A program made the translations under genes and the position numbers. The notes under the pieces were generated by a model. That model ran no database searches. It saw nothing but the letters and a program-made list of their open reading frames with translations, and had not been told where the DNA came from. Positions 42,979 to 52,035 of a stretch of DNA of 64,000 bases are shown one piece after another. The stretch is from Spirochaetota bacterium (GTDB lineage: Bacteria > Spirochaetota > UBA4802 > JAFGJZ01). The first letter of the stretch is position 1; every line of letters begins with the position of its first letter. The stretch covers positions 24,605-88,604 of the forward strand of contig JAFGRW010000127.1 in assembly GCA_016934935.1 (NCBI GenBank). The letters are read 5' to 3'.

Positions 42979-44241
42979 TTGTGTTTTTTTATATTAATCA
43001 GTTTTGTTTTATACTTACCTTTAACATATTTCCTGAGATTAAAATGGATTATTATGATAACAGCGGTGTTATCATTTGTTTGCACCTGGGGATTTATTAT
43101 ATTGCAATCCTTTGGGTCAGCTATGGCAAACAGCACTACTGCCAGTGCGATGTCCCTGCAGGAAAAACTGTCTGTTTTTTTTCTATGCGCAGCAGATTTG
43201 TTCATTATCTATATTGGAGCTCTGCAGCTGACAACTTTGATGAAAGAACATATCTTCCGCTGGTTTATATTTGTTCCCTGGGTTTTCATTACAGCAGGGT
43301 TTCCACTGGCTTTATATTTTAATCAGGTCTTAACATATCGCGCGCAAATTAACAACAATATCAATATGAACATAGAAATCGTTACCAATGCTTTTTACCC
43401 GGTAATTATTGAAGAGTTGAAATTTGTTAACACCGCAAACAAAAGGGAACAGGTAATCAGACTCAGGAACAACACCCCGGACATTGCACCGGATTCTCAA
43501 CCGGCTCCGGGTTCTTTATTACAAATGCAGTCAGACAGGAATACAACAATCCCCAAATCTGCTGATAAACTTTATATTAAATATTATTCACCTGTTGAAA
43601 ACAGATTTTATAATGATTTTGGAGAGTTTGCTTTTAACAAAATTGAAATAGAAGAAAGACATGGACGGCACCTGTATGCCGATAATCTTCAGTTATTTAT
43701 CAAACCAGGCGGAAGAATTGATTTTTTTCAACCAGCAAACAATAAAAACCTTTTCTATTTGTTTAATATTGAGTTTGAAACAATTCCGGATGAAAAAATC
43801 AAGGACATGCTTAACACTTCTTTCTCAAAAGATGAACTTGTAAAATTAAAAAAGATTATCGATAATAATAAAATCAGGGTGGCAAACTACAAGGCACCTG
43901 TTCCATTCCCGATAAAGTATCAGGCGGATCTTAAGGAATACTGGCTGACAGTTGATGATCTGTTTGGTTTCACAACAAAAAGAAGCAATAAGATATATGA
44001 AACGGGTTATGATCTGTTTCTCCCCAGGAAAATCGTAATTAAAGATAAAGACTCCAGCAAAAAATATGTAATTCAGCTCGACGAATTTGAAATAGAAAGC
44101 ATTGCTGAAAAACTAATGAAAAACAGCAATAGTGAAGAGTTCCTTGTAGTCATAATTAATACAGACAAACGCAAGGTATCTCTTAAACGAGGTGCGGCAG
44201 TTAAAAGCCTCACCAATTTTACTTTTGAACCGGAGAAATAG
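42979..44241 (+). CDS. Membrane-anchored protein of unknown function (start uncertain)
   Basis: A product of about 420 residues. Four hydrophobic segments (FVLYLPLTYFLRLKWIIMIT; WGFIILQSFGSAMA; SVFFLCAADLFIIYIGAL; WFIFVPWVFITAGFPLALYF) are followed by a long soluble part with beta-rich character (DKLYIKYYSPVENRFYNDFG, EYWLTVDDLFGFTTKRSN). Not recognised. The only start available in frame is TTG at 42979, inside a hydrophobic stretch. A frameshift at the T run 42982-42990 would join this frame to an ATG at 42927 and give a better N-terminus. It is followed after 64 bases by an exported protein on the same strand. Confidence 0.55.
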   Translation: MCFFILISFVLYLPLTYFLRLKWIIMITAVLSFVCTWGFIILQSFGSAMANSTTASAMSLQEKLSVFFLCAADLFIIYIGALQLTTLMKEHIFRWFIFVPWVFITAGFPLALYFNQVLTYRAQINNNINMNIEIVTNAFYPVIIEELKFVNTANKREQVIRLRNNTPDIAPDSQPAPGSLLQMQSDRNTTIPKSADKLYIKYYSPVENRFYNDFGEFAFNKIEIEERHGRHLYADNLQLFIKPGGRIDFFQPANNKNLFYLFNIEFETIPDEKIKDMLNTSFSKDELVKLKKIIDNNKIRVANYKAPVPFPIKYQADLKEYWLTVDDLFGFTTKRSNKIYETGYDLFLPRKIVIKDKDSSKKYVIQLDEFEIESIAEKLMKNSNSEEFLVVIINTDKRKVSLKRGAAVKSLTNFTFEPEK

Positions 44242-44305
44242 TTTATTACTATAAATTACTTTTATTGTTATCTGAATTGTTTTTTAATTTTTATAAGAGG
44301 ACATT

Positions 44306-44965
44306 GTGAAAAAGAACTATTTTATTTGCCCGGCACATGCACTTATATGCATTATTTTTCTATTTTTCATTACCGGCATCTATTCCAGAGAAGCTGCAAA
44401 ACTTTCAAAAGGGGAAAACATGAACATCGAAACTGTAATTCAAAAAGGAAAGGAACATATTATCAAAACTGCTCTTTCTATTTACGAAGACAAATATAAA
44501 GATATGCCCATTAACCTTTCGCTATACAGTATTACCATATGGAGAAACTCCACGGAAATAAAAGTTGTTTTTACAAGAGATGTTACATGCCGTCCTTTAC
44601 ATAAAAAAAACGACAATCTCTATTACGATATAGTGATTGAAATCTTTGGTGAAAAAGTATCTCCTTTTGACATGTTTGGAACAGATAAATTCTTCATTGC
44701 ATCAAAAGAAGAGTCTGCAATAATAGATACTATTAAGAAAAAAATGAAAATGCCCCTCCCGTTTTGTAAAAACAGCATTTACGAAACTGAAGAGTGGTAT
44801 GTTGCCAGTATTACTTCCAGGCACTCATTCGGAAAATTCTTTTTTGACAAGAAGACTCTTGAAGAAATAAAGGATATGAAAATAGAAGGAAGCTATGCTC
44901 AGATGACCAGGCCGGATACACCCGAAGACCCGGATCCCTGGGTTGAGCTGTTTAAGGACAAATAG
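44306..44965 (+). CDS. Exported protein of unknown function
   Basis: A 219-residue protein that starts at a GTG with GAGG 5 nt upstream. The signal peptide (LICIIFLFFITGIYS) ends near SREAAK. The mature part is alpha/beta (INLSLYSITIWRNSTEIKVV, LYYDIVIEIFGEKVSPFDMF). Residues 108-175 contain a CK/CR pair. No family is recognised. It forms a probable two-gene unit with the upstream membrane protein. Confidence 0.6.
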   Translation: MKKNYFICPAHALICIIFLFFITGIYSREAAKLSKGENMNIETVIQKGKEHIIKTALSIYEDKYKDMPINLSLYSITIWRNSTEIKVVFTRDVTCRPLHKKNDNLYYDIVIEIFGEKVSPFDMFGTDKFFIASKEESAIIDTIKKKMKMPLPFCKNSIYETEEWYVASITSRHSFGKFFFDKKTLEEIKDMKIEGSYAQMTRPDTPEDPDPWVELFKDK

Positions 44966-45068
44966 CCCAACCCGAATACGCAAATACGTTATTCCTTAAA
45001 ACCTGCAGATGCAGCAGTTTTGCCGATTTTAACTCTCATATATGCAGCCCTGCGTATTCTCATTACAT
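44965..45068 (-). repeat. Possible degenerate attC-like site
   Basis: On the minus strand: ATGTAAT, GA, GAATACGCA ... TGCGTATTC, GG, GTTGGGC. The R' box GTTGGGC is perfect and the 9-bp L arms are perfectly complementary, but the R'' box lacks the conserved C. Inside, AAAACCTGC/GCAG-CA-GTTTT at 44998-45021 could also be a terminator for the plus-strand genes. It lies just past the stop of the patatin gene. Confidence 0.25.
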
Positions 45069-45120
45069 AAATTAATCGTTTATTATCGTTATATATCTCT
45101 TCTTTGTATAATGTAACTTA

Positions 45121-46224
45121 TCATAGTATCCCTTCTATTGGAGTTGCTGCATTGGCAATTTCACCTGTTTTGGTCAGGTGCATAAAGGCATCCGCAAGTT
45201 CGAAGCTGCGTTTTACAACCTGCTCCCACCTCTCGACCCGCTTTTCAGGACAATTCTTATAAAGAATAAAATCATTTCGGTCCGGAATTTTCCCTCCCGG
45301 TAAAGATTTTATAAAATTCTCATTCGGAGCTATCATTATAACATTGCTGTAGTTGTCAGCCGACGGTTTTCTGCTTTTGATTTTTTTGTCCAGCCAGCCG
45401 GGGCAAAGACTGTCAAAAAAATGCGGGTATAATACCAGCTTTTCACTTATGTGGTTAAAGGGTAAATCAAAGTGATAATCAATCAGGCCGCCGTCACGGA
45501 ATACACCGTGCGCACCTTCTATATCTGTGACATGTTTCATGGCAAAGGGGATGGCCCCGCTTGCCATGAGTGAGTCGAATAAATTCTGTTTATTAAGATT
45601 TACCATTTTGGTGTTGATATCATTAAACTGATGCTCCAGAATGGATGAACGGCAGTCTCTGAAAATAAATCTTTCGAAAAATAGTTTCAGGTTACTTCTG
45701 TTAAGCATGTTCATCGTGTAAGCGGCAGCGAAAAAAGGTGCAAGTGCAATTTTATGGTCGCTTCCACCCAATCCACGGCATCTCGCAGCAATTATATGCA
45801 ATCTCATGAATGGATGTGATAAAATGTAGTCAATAGAGTTATTATCCAGATAATACTTCAGTATGGCCAAAGCCTCGTCTGATACTTCGGCCGAGTCGGG
45901 TTTAGCCGTGTACTGTTGACTGATATATCTGTTATAAAATATTTTAATTCTTTCAGATGGGTTCTTCTGCGAGATAGCGGCCAGCCTGAAGCTTCCAATG
46001 GAAGAACCTATCATGTTAAGGGCTCTTTTCCTGTTTTTAAACCACTCTCCGAAAATTATTTCGTCAAACCCGGCCAGTACCAACCCTTTGGGGCCGCCGG
46101 ATGCTCCTGCGAACATATCGATGTCGTCGTCGCTCAGACCGTTTATTCTGATGTGTTCCAGAGCTCTTTTTCCGGCTCTTATTACAATTGGAAATTTTTC
46201 TGAGTCTATTTTGTCGGTATTCAT
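45121..46224 (-). CDS. Patatin-like phospholipase
   Basis: A 367-residue lipid acyl hydrolase of the patatin family. The oxyanion loop is GASGGPKG at 40-47. The nucleophile is Ser75 in IGSSIGSFR. The catalytic Asp is in the DGG motif (FRDGGLIDYHFDLPF). There is no signal peptide, so it acts in the cytoplasm or is exported by an unknown route. AGGA lies 6 nt before the ATG. Monocistronic. A phospholipase A or acylglycerol hydrolase role in membrane lipid turnover is likely. Confidence 0.88.
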   Translation of the reverse strand: MNTDKIDSEKFPIVIRAGKRALEHIRINGLSDDDIDMFAGASGGPKGLVLAGFDEIIFGEWFKNRKRALNMIGSSIGSFRLAAISQKNPSERIKIFYNRYISQQYTAKPDSAEVSDEALAILKYYLDNNSIDYILSHPFMRLHIIAARCRGLGGSDHKIALAPFFAAAYTMNMLNRSNLKLFFERFIFRDCRSSILEHQFNDINTKMVNLNKQNLFDSLMASGAIPFAMKHVTDIEGAHGVFRDGGLIDYHFDLPFNHISEKLVLYPHFFDSLCPGWLDKKIKSRKPSADNYSNVIMIAPNENFIKSLPGGKIPDRNDFILYKNCPEKRVERWEQVVKRSFELADAFMHLTKTGEIANAATPIEGIL

Positions 46225-46337
46225 GGCAATTCCTGTATTTTAATCTTATAAACTTTAATTACATGAATACCGGTAAAATCAACCTTTTTGTTATATATAG
46301 GGTATGGTAAAACTTCCAGACTATTCAGCTATTAATG

Positions 46338-47285
46338 TTAGCTCTTCATTAGCAGAATATTCTTTTTGCTGACATCAAGTCCAACAGATGCAAAGAGTGC
46401 GTTTTCGGGGCAGTGAGACACACACTTCATGCACATTATGCACTCGTCTGCAAGCACTCGTGTTTCATCTTTAACATATGCGGGTATGTCAATACTCATA
46501 GGGCAAACACTGCTGCATGTTTTACAGTCGGTACATTTCTCTTTTTTTGTTCCAATTTTTAAAAGAGCAAATTTGTTAGAGGCTTTTAAGAATAGAGAGA
46601 CAGGACAGGCATATTTGCAAAATGCACGGTTATCCTTGAAACTTACGGCCAGTGCAATTCCTATAACATAATAGAGAATGTTGCCGGCGGCTCCCCAGAT
46701 AAGAGCAGTCCTTGTTCCACTGGCCATGGCTTCGGGTGAAGTGTCAACAATTGTATATTTGAATATCAGTACCAGAACAGCAGTTAGTGCTAACGATAAA
46801 GCAAACATTATGTATTTAATGTAGCGAACGCCACCGGTCTGCCAGGTCGTGTTTTTTTTCCATGGCAAAAGATCAAGAAACATTACTGTCCAGCAATTCC
46901 ATCCGCACCAGCTTCTTCCCGAAATAAGGGGTCCAATTATTTTGCCATTTGCGTAATTTACCATAACTCCGCCTATTACTCCGGCAAAAAGATAAAAGAA
47001 GAAACCCTCGATCTGAAAGTTCTGTCGGCCAAGAAGTTGCGCGAGAAAAAATAGAAAACTTCCAATAATTAACATGTTTGCTAAACGGAACCCGTTTTTA
47101 TATTTTAAGGGAACTAACGCGTAAAGAGTCATGAAAATTGTATTTATCAACATGAAAATTATAAATATTGGTACGGGGGTAGTTTCTTTTAAAACAAAAA
47201 CAAATACCAGTGACGCGATAATGAGTACAGAGTTTAACATCAAAGGTGCTGCGATAAAAGATTTAAAAGGGGTTTTGGCTGACAT
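46338..47285 (-). CDS. Polytopic 4Fe-4S ferredoxin-type membrane protein (NapH/RdxA-like)
   Basis: A 315-residue protein with five or six membrane helices. A cysteine pair in the membrane region (SGRSWCGWNCWTVMF and FCKYACPVSLFLK) recalls NapH/CcoG-type proteins. The C-terminal part has two [4Fe-4S] motifs, CTDCKTCSSVCP and CIMCMKCVSHCP. It probably passes electrons from the quinone or cytoplasmic ferredoxin side across the membrane. The partner enzyme is not in the window. GAGG lies 8 nt before the ATG. Single gene. Confidence 0.85.
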   Translation of the reverse strand: MSAKTPFKSFIAAPLMLNSVLIIASLVFVFVLKETTPVPIFIIFMLINTIFMTLYALVPLKYKNGFRLANMLIIGSFLFFLAQLLGRQNFQIEGFFFYLFAGVIGGVMVNYANGKIIGPLISGRSWCGWNCWTVMFLDLLPWKKNTTWQTGGVRYIKYIMFALSLALTAVLVLIFKYTIVDTSPEAMASGTRTALIWGAAGNILYYVIGIALAVSFKDNRAFCKYACPVSLFLKASNKFALLKIGTKKEKCTDCKTCSSVCPMSIDIPAYVKDETRVLADECIMCMKCVSHCPENALFASVGLDVSKKNILLMKS

Positions 47286-47507
47286 TTTGTTACCTCTTCA
47301 ATTAAAATTAAGCTAATCATCTTCTGACTTTTATGTATTGCTGAATGACGAATAAGTCGTTAGAATACGCTTTTAAAATAAAACAAACTATAAAATCAGT
47401 GTCTATCAATATTCTGTTATTCTATTTAGATAATATGCTTTTTAGGAACAATGTCGCCTTGTCTGCGCAAAAACAGTTATCTGCTGGTATCTGTTTTAAG
47501 AGTATCA

Positions 47508-47674
47508 TAAGGGAACTTCGAAAAATTACCATTTCCAGAATGGCTATGCCGTTTAAAGCATAATAAAGGTGTTTTTCGCAAGTTCCTATGCTCACTCGCC
47601 CAGCACCACTTTGAAAAATAAAGTGGTGCTGGGCTGCTCGCAGATGCAACCTTGTTGAAAAGTTAATTATTAGA
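47508..47674 (+). repeat. Family-1 dispersed repeat, copy C (most complete)
   Basis: The left arm is TAAGGGAACTTCGAAAAATT, then the core AGAATGGCTATGCCGTTTAA, then the right arm GTTTTTCGCAAGTTCC ending at 47586. A second module follows: CCCAGCACCACTTT (47599-47612) and AAAGTGGTGCTGGG (47620-47633) form a perfect 14-bp hairpin. The element ends with GAAAAGTTAATTATTAGA. Confidence 0.85.
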
Positions 47675-47738
47675 TATTGCTATAATAAATAGTTCTTGTT
47701 TATGGTTAATCTATATATCTTTCACATTATAAAGTTGT

Positions 47739-47767
47739 TTGACATATCTTTTTGAGAGCTATATATT
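47739..47767 (+). promoter_or_regulatory. Sigma-70 promoter reading into repeat copy D and the guanylyltransferase gene
   Basis: TTGACA at 47739-47744, a 17-bp spacer and TATATT at 47762-47767. It abuts repeat copy D, so the transcript would begin inside its left arm near 47774. Confidence 0.6.
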
Positions 47768-47903
47768 ATAAGGTAACTTCGAAAAATTACAATGCTCCAG
47801 AGGTTAGCATGGTTTAAGTGAACATTGTAAAGGAATTGTCGCAAGTTTCTTTGCCGGACGACTAGTATGTGCGGCGTGATTGAAAAGTTGATTATCAGAG
47901 AAT
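47768..47903 (+). repeat. Family-1 dispersed repeat, copy D
   Basis: The left arm is TAAGGTAACTTCGAAAAATT and the right arm GAATTGTCGCAAGTTTC. The tail is TGAAAAGTTGATTATCAGAG. The hairpin module of copy C is replaced by unrelated sequence. It lies in the predicted leader of the next gene. Confidence 0.8.
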
Positions 47904-47975
47904 ACCATAATATATGCTTATCTGCTCGTGAATGAAGTTATTGTCTTCCTGTAAAAATATTTTAAGGGATTATTT

Positions 47976-50480
47976 ATGATAAAAGCCGTTATTATGGCGG
48001 GCGGGGAAGGTACCCGGCTTCGCCCTCTAACTTCCAACCGTGCAAAACCCATGACTCCGGTCGTAAACAAACCGGTTATCGAACATGCCGTCGAGCTTCT
48101 GAAACGTCATGGCATTAACGATATAGTAATAAGCCTCTTTTATCTTCCGGAAAATATTCAAAACTATTTTGGTGACGGTTCCGAATGGGATGTCTCTATA
48201 ACTTATTCGGTCGAGGAAACCCCTTTGGGAACAGCCGGAGGAGTGTACCTGGCTGCCGAAGGCTTTGACGATACTTATATAGTTCTCTCCGGTGACGGAA
48301 TAATCGATTTTGATCTTACAAAAATAATTGATTTTCACAAGCAAAAAAAGTCCGATTTCACGATAGCACTTAAACGCGTAAAAGAGCCAACCGAGTATGG
48401 TATAGTAATAACCGATCCCGTAAGTGGAAAAATAGAAAAATTTCTGGAGAAACCGTCATGGAGTGAGGTTTTTTCGGATACGGCAAATACCGGTGTTTAT
48501 GTAATCGAACCGGGTTTCATTAATAAGTTTGTTCAGCCTGACAAACCGTCCGATTTTTCATTTGATTTGTTTCCTCTTTTTGAAAAGCAGGAGGTCTCTA
48601 TTTATGGATGTATTGTAGATGGTTACTGGTGTGATGTTGGTAATATAGACTCTTTTCTCTCCGTACATCGGGATATTTTGAACCGTGTTGCGGATGTAAT
48701 AATCCCGGGAAAGATGATTGATGAGCAGGTCTGGGTAGGTAAAAATGTTCAGATCGAAGAAGGAGTTCAGATACAGGGTCCTGTGTTGATAGGTGATTTT
48801 GTTAAAGTAAAAAAAAGCGCGGAAATTTCTGATTACTCGATCATAGGGAATAACTGTGTTGTTGAAGCCAGGGCTTCTATTCGTAGATCCGTTATACTCC
48901 ATAGTACAATAATCGGCCCCGGTGCCGAACTCCGTGGTGCTGTTATTGGCAAACGCTGCTTTCTTGAAGAAAACGTATCTATATATGAAAGGGCGGTTAT
49001 AAGCGATGATTGCCATATCGGAGCTCATGCCGAGATCCCCTCGACTATTAGAGTCTGGCCTGACAAGGTTATAGAAGAGGGTACAAGATTAACGACTGAT
49101 CTTATCTGGGGGCGTTCTGAAAAAAAATTACTCTTTAATAATTCTTCTATTACCGGTTCATTTAATGTTAAAATCACACCCGAGTTTTCCGCAAAACTTG
49201 GCTCGGCTGTAGGAGCCTGGTTGGGATTAAACACTCGAGTTATCGTCAGCCGTGATGCTTCAGGTGCCTCACGTTTAATCAAACGGGCAATTACATCCGG
49301 TCTTTTATCTATGGGTGTCGATGTCTTTGATCTTGAAATTGAATCTGTCTCTGTGGCACGTTACGCTTCCCGGTTTATTAAAACGGATCTTGTAATAAAT
49401 GTTCAGACAAAACCGCAAACAGGCCTTCAATATATCGTAATTAATTTTTTTAATAAGAACGGCTTCAGACTTAATTTGTCTGCAGAAAAAAAGATCGAGG
49501 GAATCTTTTACCGCGGCGATTATCCCCGAAAATCTGCTTATGAGGTAGGCCAGATACACTATTCGACCCTGTATAAAGAGGCATACAAAGATTATTTGTC
49601 AAGCCATATCGATCATGAATTATTAAAGTCGTCTCAAATGCCTGTTATTATTGATTGTCTTTATGGAGCCTCATCCTATATCTTGCCCGATGTGCTTTCA
49701 TTCTTTGGATTAAAAACCACAGTATTACGCGGACAGATTCAGTACGGTGATATTGGTGTAGAACTTAAAAGTGAGAATAGTAATGAACGTGGAGCCTTAA
49801 GCTCGATGTGCGCTTCAAATGGTGAGGTCGGTGCCATCGTATCATCTACCGGCAGTAATATATCTGTTTATGACGAACATGGTGATCTTCTTTCCGAAGA
49901 CGAGATGATTATGCTGTTGTCAATATTTTTCGCAAGTTACCGCGACGCCCGCGTCTTTCTTCTTCCGGTTACGGCATCTCGAAAACTTGAGTTGATTCTT
50001 TCGGGTTTCGGAGCAAGAGTGAAAAGAATTTCGACAAAAATACGTTCGCCCAAAAAAACCACTCAGATATATTCTGTGTCAGAAGAGGGGGTTTACCCTT
50101 CACTTATAATTGAAAATGATATAATTGTTACATTTCTAATGTTGTTAGAGCTTGTACTTAAAGAGAAAAAGTCTCTTGCGCAATTAAGAAGAGAGCTTCC
50201 TGAAATGAATATGATTCACAAGCGTATCGATTGTACACAAAACGAGAAAGCTCAAATAATGAGAGCTGTAACAGAGGCTTCTGTTAAAGAATCAGTGGAA
50301 TTGACCGACGGCATAAGAATTGTTCGCGAAGATTGCTGGATTCTATTATTGCCGGATGGTTCACAGCCGTTTATACATGTTTACGTGGAGGGTAACACCG
50401 AGAAACTTCGTGATTCCATTTTATCCGAATATACCCGTATGATAAAGAAGTTTTCCGGTATAAACAGCCGTTATGTTTAG
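47976..50480 (+). CDS. Mannose-1-phosphate guanylyltransferase-like nucleotidyltransferase with degenerate phosphomannomutase domain
   Basis: An 834-residue protein. Residues 1-235 are a sugar-phosphate nucleotidyltransferase (MAGGEGTRLRPLTSNRAKPM, GDGIIDFDLTKII, GVYVIEPGF, YWCDVGNIDSFL). Residues 240-370 are left-handed beta-helix repeats (VWVGKNVQIEEGVQIQGPVL). Residues 380-820 match the phosphoglucomutase/phosphomannomutase fold (IVSRDASGASRLIKRAITSG) but lack the catalytic TASHNP serine loop (VQTKPQTGLQY instead) and the DGDADR metal loop (SSTGSNISVYDEHG). It should make GDP-mannose or a related NDP-sugar for glycans; the mutase part is likely regulatory. AAGGGA is 6 nt before the ATG. 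Confidence 0.85.
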   Translation: MIKAVIMAGGEGTRLRPLTSNRAKPMTPVVNKPVIEHAVELLKRHGINDIVISLFYLPENIQNYFGDGSEWDVSITYSVEETPLGTAGGVYLAAEGFDDTYIVLSGDGIIDFDLTKIIDFHKQKKSDFTIALKRVKEPTEYGIVITDPVSGKIEKFLEKPSWSEVFSDTANTGVYVIEPGFINKFVQPDKPSDFSFDLFPLFEKQEVSIYGCIVDGYWCDVGNIDSFLSVHRDILNRVADVIIPGKMIDEQVWVGKNVQIEEGVQIQGPVLIGDFVKVKKSAEISDYSIIGNNCVVEARASIRRSVILHSTIIGPGAELRGAVIGKRCFLEENVSIYERAVISDDCHIGAHAEIPSTIRVWPDKVIEEGTRLTTDLIWGRSEKKLLFNNSSITGSFNVKITPEFSAKLGSAVGAWLGLNTRVIVSRDASGASRLIKRAITSGLLSMGVDVFDLEIESVSVARYASRFIKTDLVINVQTKPQTGLQYIVINFFNKNGFRLNLSAEKKIEGIFYRGDYPRKSAYEVGQIHYSTLYKEAYKDYLSSHIDHELLKSSQMPVIIDCLYGASSYILPDVLSFFGLKTTVLRGQIQYGDIGVELKSENSNERGALSSMCASNGEVGAIVSSTGSNISVYDEHGDLLSEDEMIMLLSIFFASYRDARVFLLPVTASRKLELILSGFGARVKRISTKIRSPKKTTQIYSVSEEGVYPSLIIENDIIVTFLMLLELVLKEKKSLAQLRRELPEMNMIHKRIDCTQNEKAQIMRAVTEASVKESVELTDGIRIVREDCWILLLPDGSQPFIHVYVEGNTEKLRDSILSEYTRMIKKFSGINSRYV

Positions 50481-50573
50481 TTAACAATTAAATTTTGTTT
50501 AAGTGGTAGTTTAGATTGACATTGTTTTAAAAAAAGTACTTTTGGATCAGATAATGTATAAAGAATTTTAGTT

Positions 50574-50650
50574 ATTAGGGAACTTCCAAAAATCATCATT
50601 TCGGAAGAGGCTGCGTCGTTTAAAATATATAAACAGATTCTTTCAAGGAA
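50574..50650 (+). repeat. Family-1 dispersed repeat, copy E (truncated)
   Basis: The left arm is TTAGGGAACTTCCAAAAATC, the core GAAGAGGCTGCGTCGTTTAA, and the decayed right arm ATTCTTTCAAGGAA. The right arm lies directly before the peptidase start and supplies its AGGA ribosome site. Confidence 0.65.
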
Positions 50651-50656
50651 AAAACA

Positions 50657-51760
50657 ATGTATCAGGTAAATGAAAAACGTCTTTATAAAATATTTAAAGA
50701 TCTTGCTTCTATCTCTTCTCCTTCGATGAAAGAAGAAAAAGTCATTGATTATCTGGAGGAGTTTTCTCAAAAGCATGGATTAAGTTTTACCGCATATCCC
50801 TGCGGAAAATCCAGAAACGTAATGATGAAGCTAAAGGCAACGGATGTTTCAAAAAAATCGGTGCTTTTCTCGGCGCACACCGATACAGTAACTCCTTGTG
50901 AGAATATTAAAGTAATCGAAAACGAAACACGCTTTACAAGTGATGGTACAACAGTGCTTGGCGGTGATGATAAGGCCGGTATCGCTGCCGTGCTTGAGGC
51001 TGTATTATACATATCTGAAAACAAAATTCCGCATGGTGATCTTGAGCTGCTTTTTACATGTGCCGAAGAGATCGGTCTGGTCGGTATGAAGGCCATGAAT
51101 CTGAAAAATATTAAATCAAAACTATGTTATGTGCTTGATAGCGGTGGTCCTATTGGTACCGCGGCAATACAGGCTCCTTATCACCTTTTTGTCGGAACCG
51201 AGATAAAGGGCAAGGCTGCTCATGCAGGTATGGAGCCGGAAAATGGCATTTCGGCGATAACGGCTTTAGCCGGTATAATTTCCAAGTTGCCTTCGGGACG
51301 TATTGATGCAGAGACAACCACAAATATTGGTACAGTCAGTGGTGGTAAAGCCACAAATATAGTTGCTGCTGATGCTTCGTTTGCACTCGAAATAAGGTCG
51401 CTTTCTCAAAAAAAGATGAAGGCACTTGAAAGTAAAATTATACAGACAATAAAAAACGAAGCCCTTAAACACAGAGTAAAAGTAAAAATAGAAAGAAATC
51501 TTGAGTATTCAGGTTTTTGTGTTAAAATGGATTCACCAGTAATAGAGCATTTTGAAAAAGCGTGCGCGAGTATAAAGATAAAGCCTCGTTACGAGGCTTC
51601 GGGTGGTGGTTCTGATACCAATGTTTTACAATCGGCAGGCCTTGAGGCCGTTAATTTGTCAGCAGGCATGAGCAAAGTTCACACAACATCCGAGTATATA
51701 AAAAAAAGTGATCTTGTAAAACTATCACGCCTTGTAACGGCTCTAATTGACAAAGCCTAG
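50657..51760 (+). CDS. M20-family peptidase (peptidase T-like tripeptidase)
   Basis: A 367-residue zinc peptidase. Metal and catalytic residues fit H74 and D76 (SAHTDTV), D104 (LGGDDKAGIAAVLEAV), E137/E138 (TCAEEIGLVGM), D161 (YVLDSGG) and a final His in KVHTTSEY. The dimerisation insert is present (IKGKAAHAGMEPENGISAIT). It resembles the PepT-like proteins of Firmicutes and spirochaetes that trim small peptides in the cytoplasm. The ribosome site AAGGA lies 8 nt before the ATG, within repeat copy E. Converges on the ACT-domain gene. Confidence 0.9.
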   Translation: MYQVNEKRLYKIFKDLASISSPSMKEEKVIDYLEEFSQKHGLSFTAYPCGKSRNVMMKLKATDVSKKSVLFSAHTDTVTPCENIKVIENETRFTSDGTTVLGGDDKAGIAAVLEAVLYISENKIPHGDLELLFTCAEEIGLVGMKAMNLKNIKSKLCYVLDSGGPIGTAAIQAPYHLFVGTEIKGKAAHAGMEPENGISAITALAGIISKLPSGRIDAETTTNIGTVSGGKATNIVAADASFALEIRSLSQKKMKALESKIIQTIKNEALKHRVKVKIERNLEYSGFCVKMDSPVIEHFEKACASIKIKPRYEASGGGSDTNVLQSAGLEAVNLSAGMSKVHTTSEYIKKSDLVKLSRLVTALIDKA

Positions 51761-51780
51761 TTTAATAATACAGTAAGGTT

Positions 51781-52035
51781 TCAGGGCTGGTTGAAAGACA
51801 TGCTCTGAACCTGTATTCCCTCTATTGTCTTAAGATCCTCTTCAAGCTCCACCCACTCGTTGATGTCTCCTGCAAGTTCAAGAAGTAAAAGTCCGTCGGG
51901 AGAACAGTGGTTGCCAGCCTGATGCAGTCCAAGCCGTGTGCGTATAATACACCCGTGTTTGGTAAGAGTATCCTGAACGGCGCCAGCCTCTTTTACGCGG
52001 TCTGTTACAAGAACTCCAATAACTTTATGTGTCAT
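51781..52035 (-). CDS. TM1266-type ACT-like regulator associated with [FeFe]-hydrogenase
   Basis: An 84-residue protein with the ferredoxin-like/ACT fold of the TM1266 (hydrogenase system putative regulator) family: KVIGVLVTDRVKEAGAVQDT, LTKHGCIIRTRLGLHQAGN, LLLLELAGDINEWVELEEDL. Family members accompany [FeFe]-hydrogenase maturation genes hydE/F/G in anaerobes. None of these is in the window. GGAG is 8 nt before the ATG. The gene suggests a fermentative, hydrogen-related metabolism. Confidence 0.85.
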   Translation of the reverse strand: MTHKVIGVLVTDRVKEAGAVQDTLTKHGCIIRTRLGLHQAGNHCSPDGLLLLELAGDINEWVELEEDLKTIEGIQVQSMSFNQP

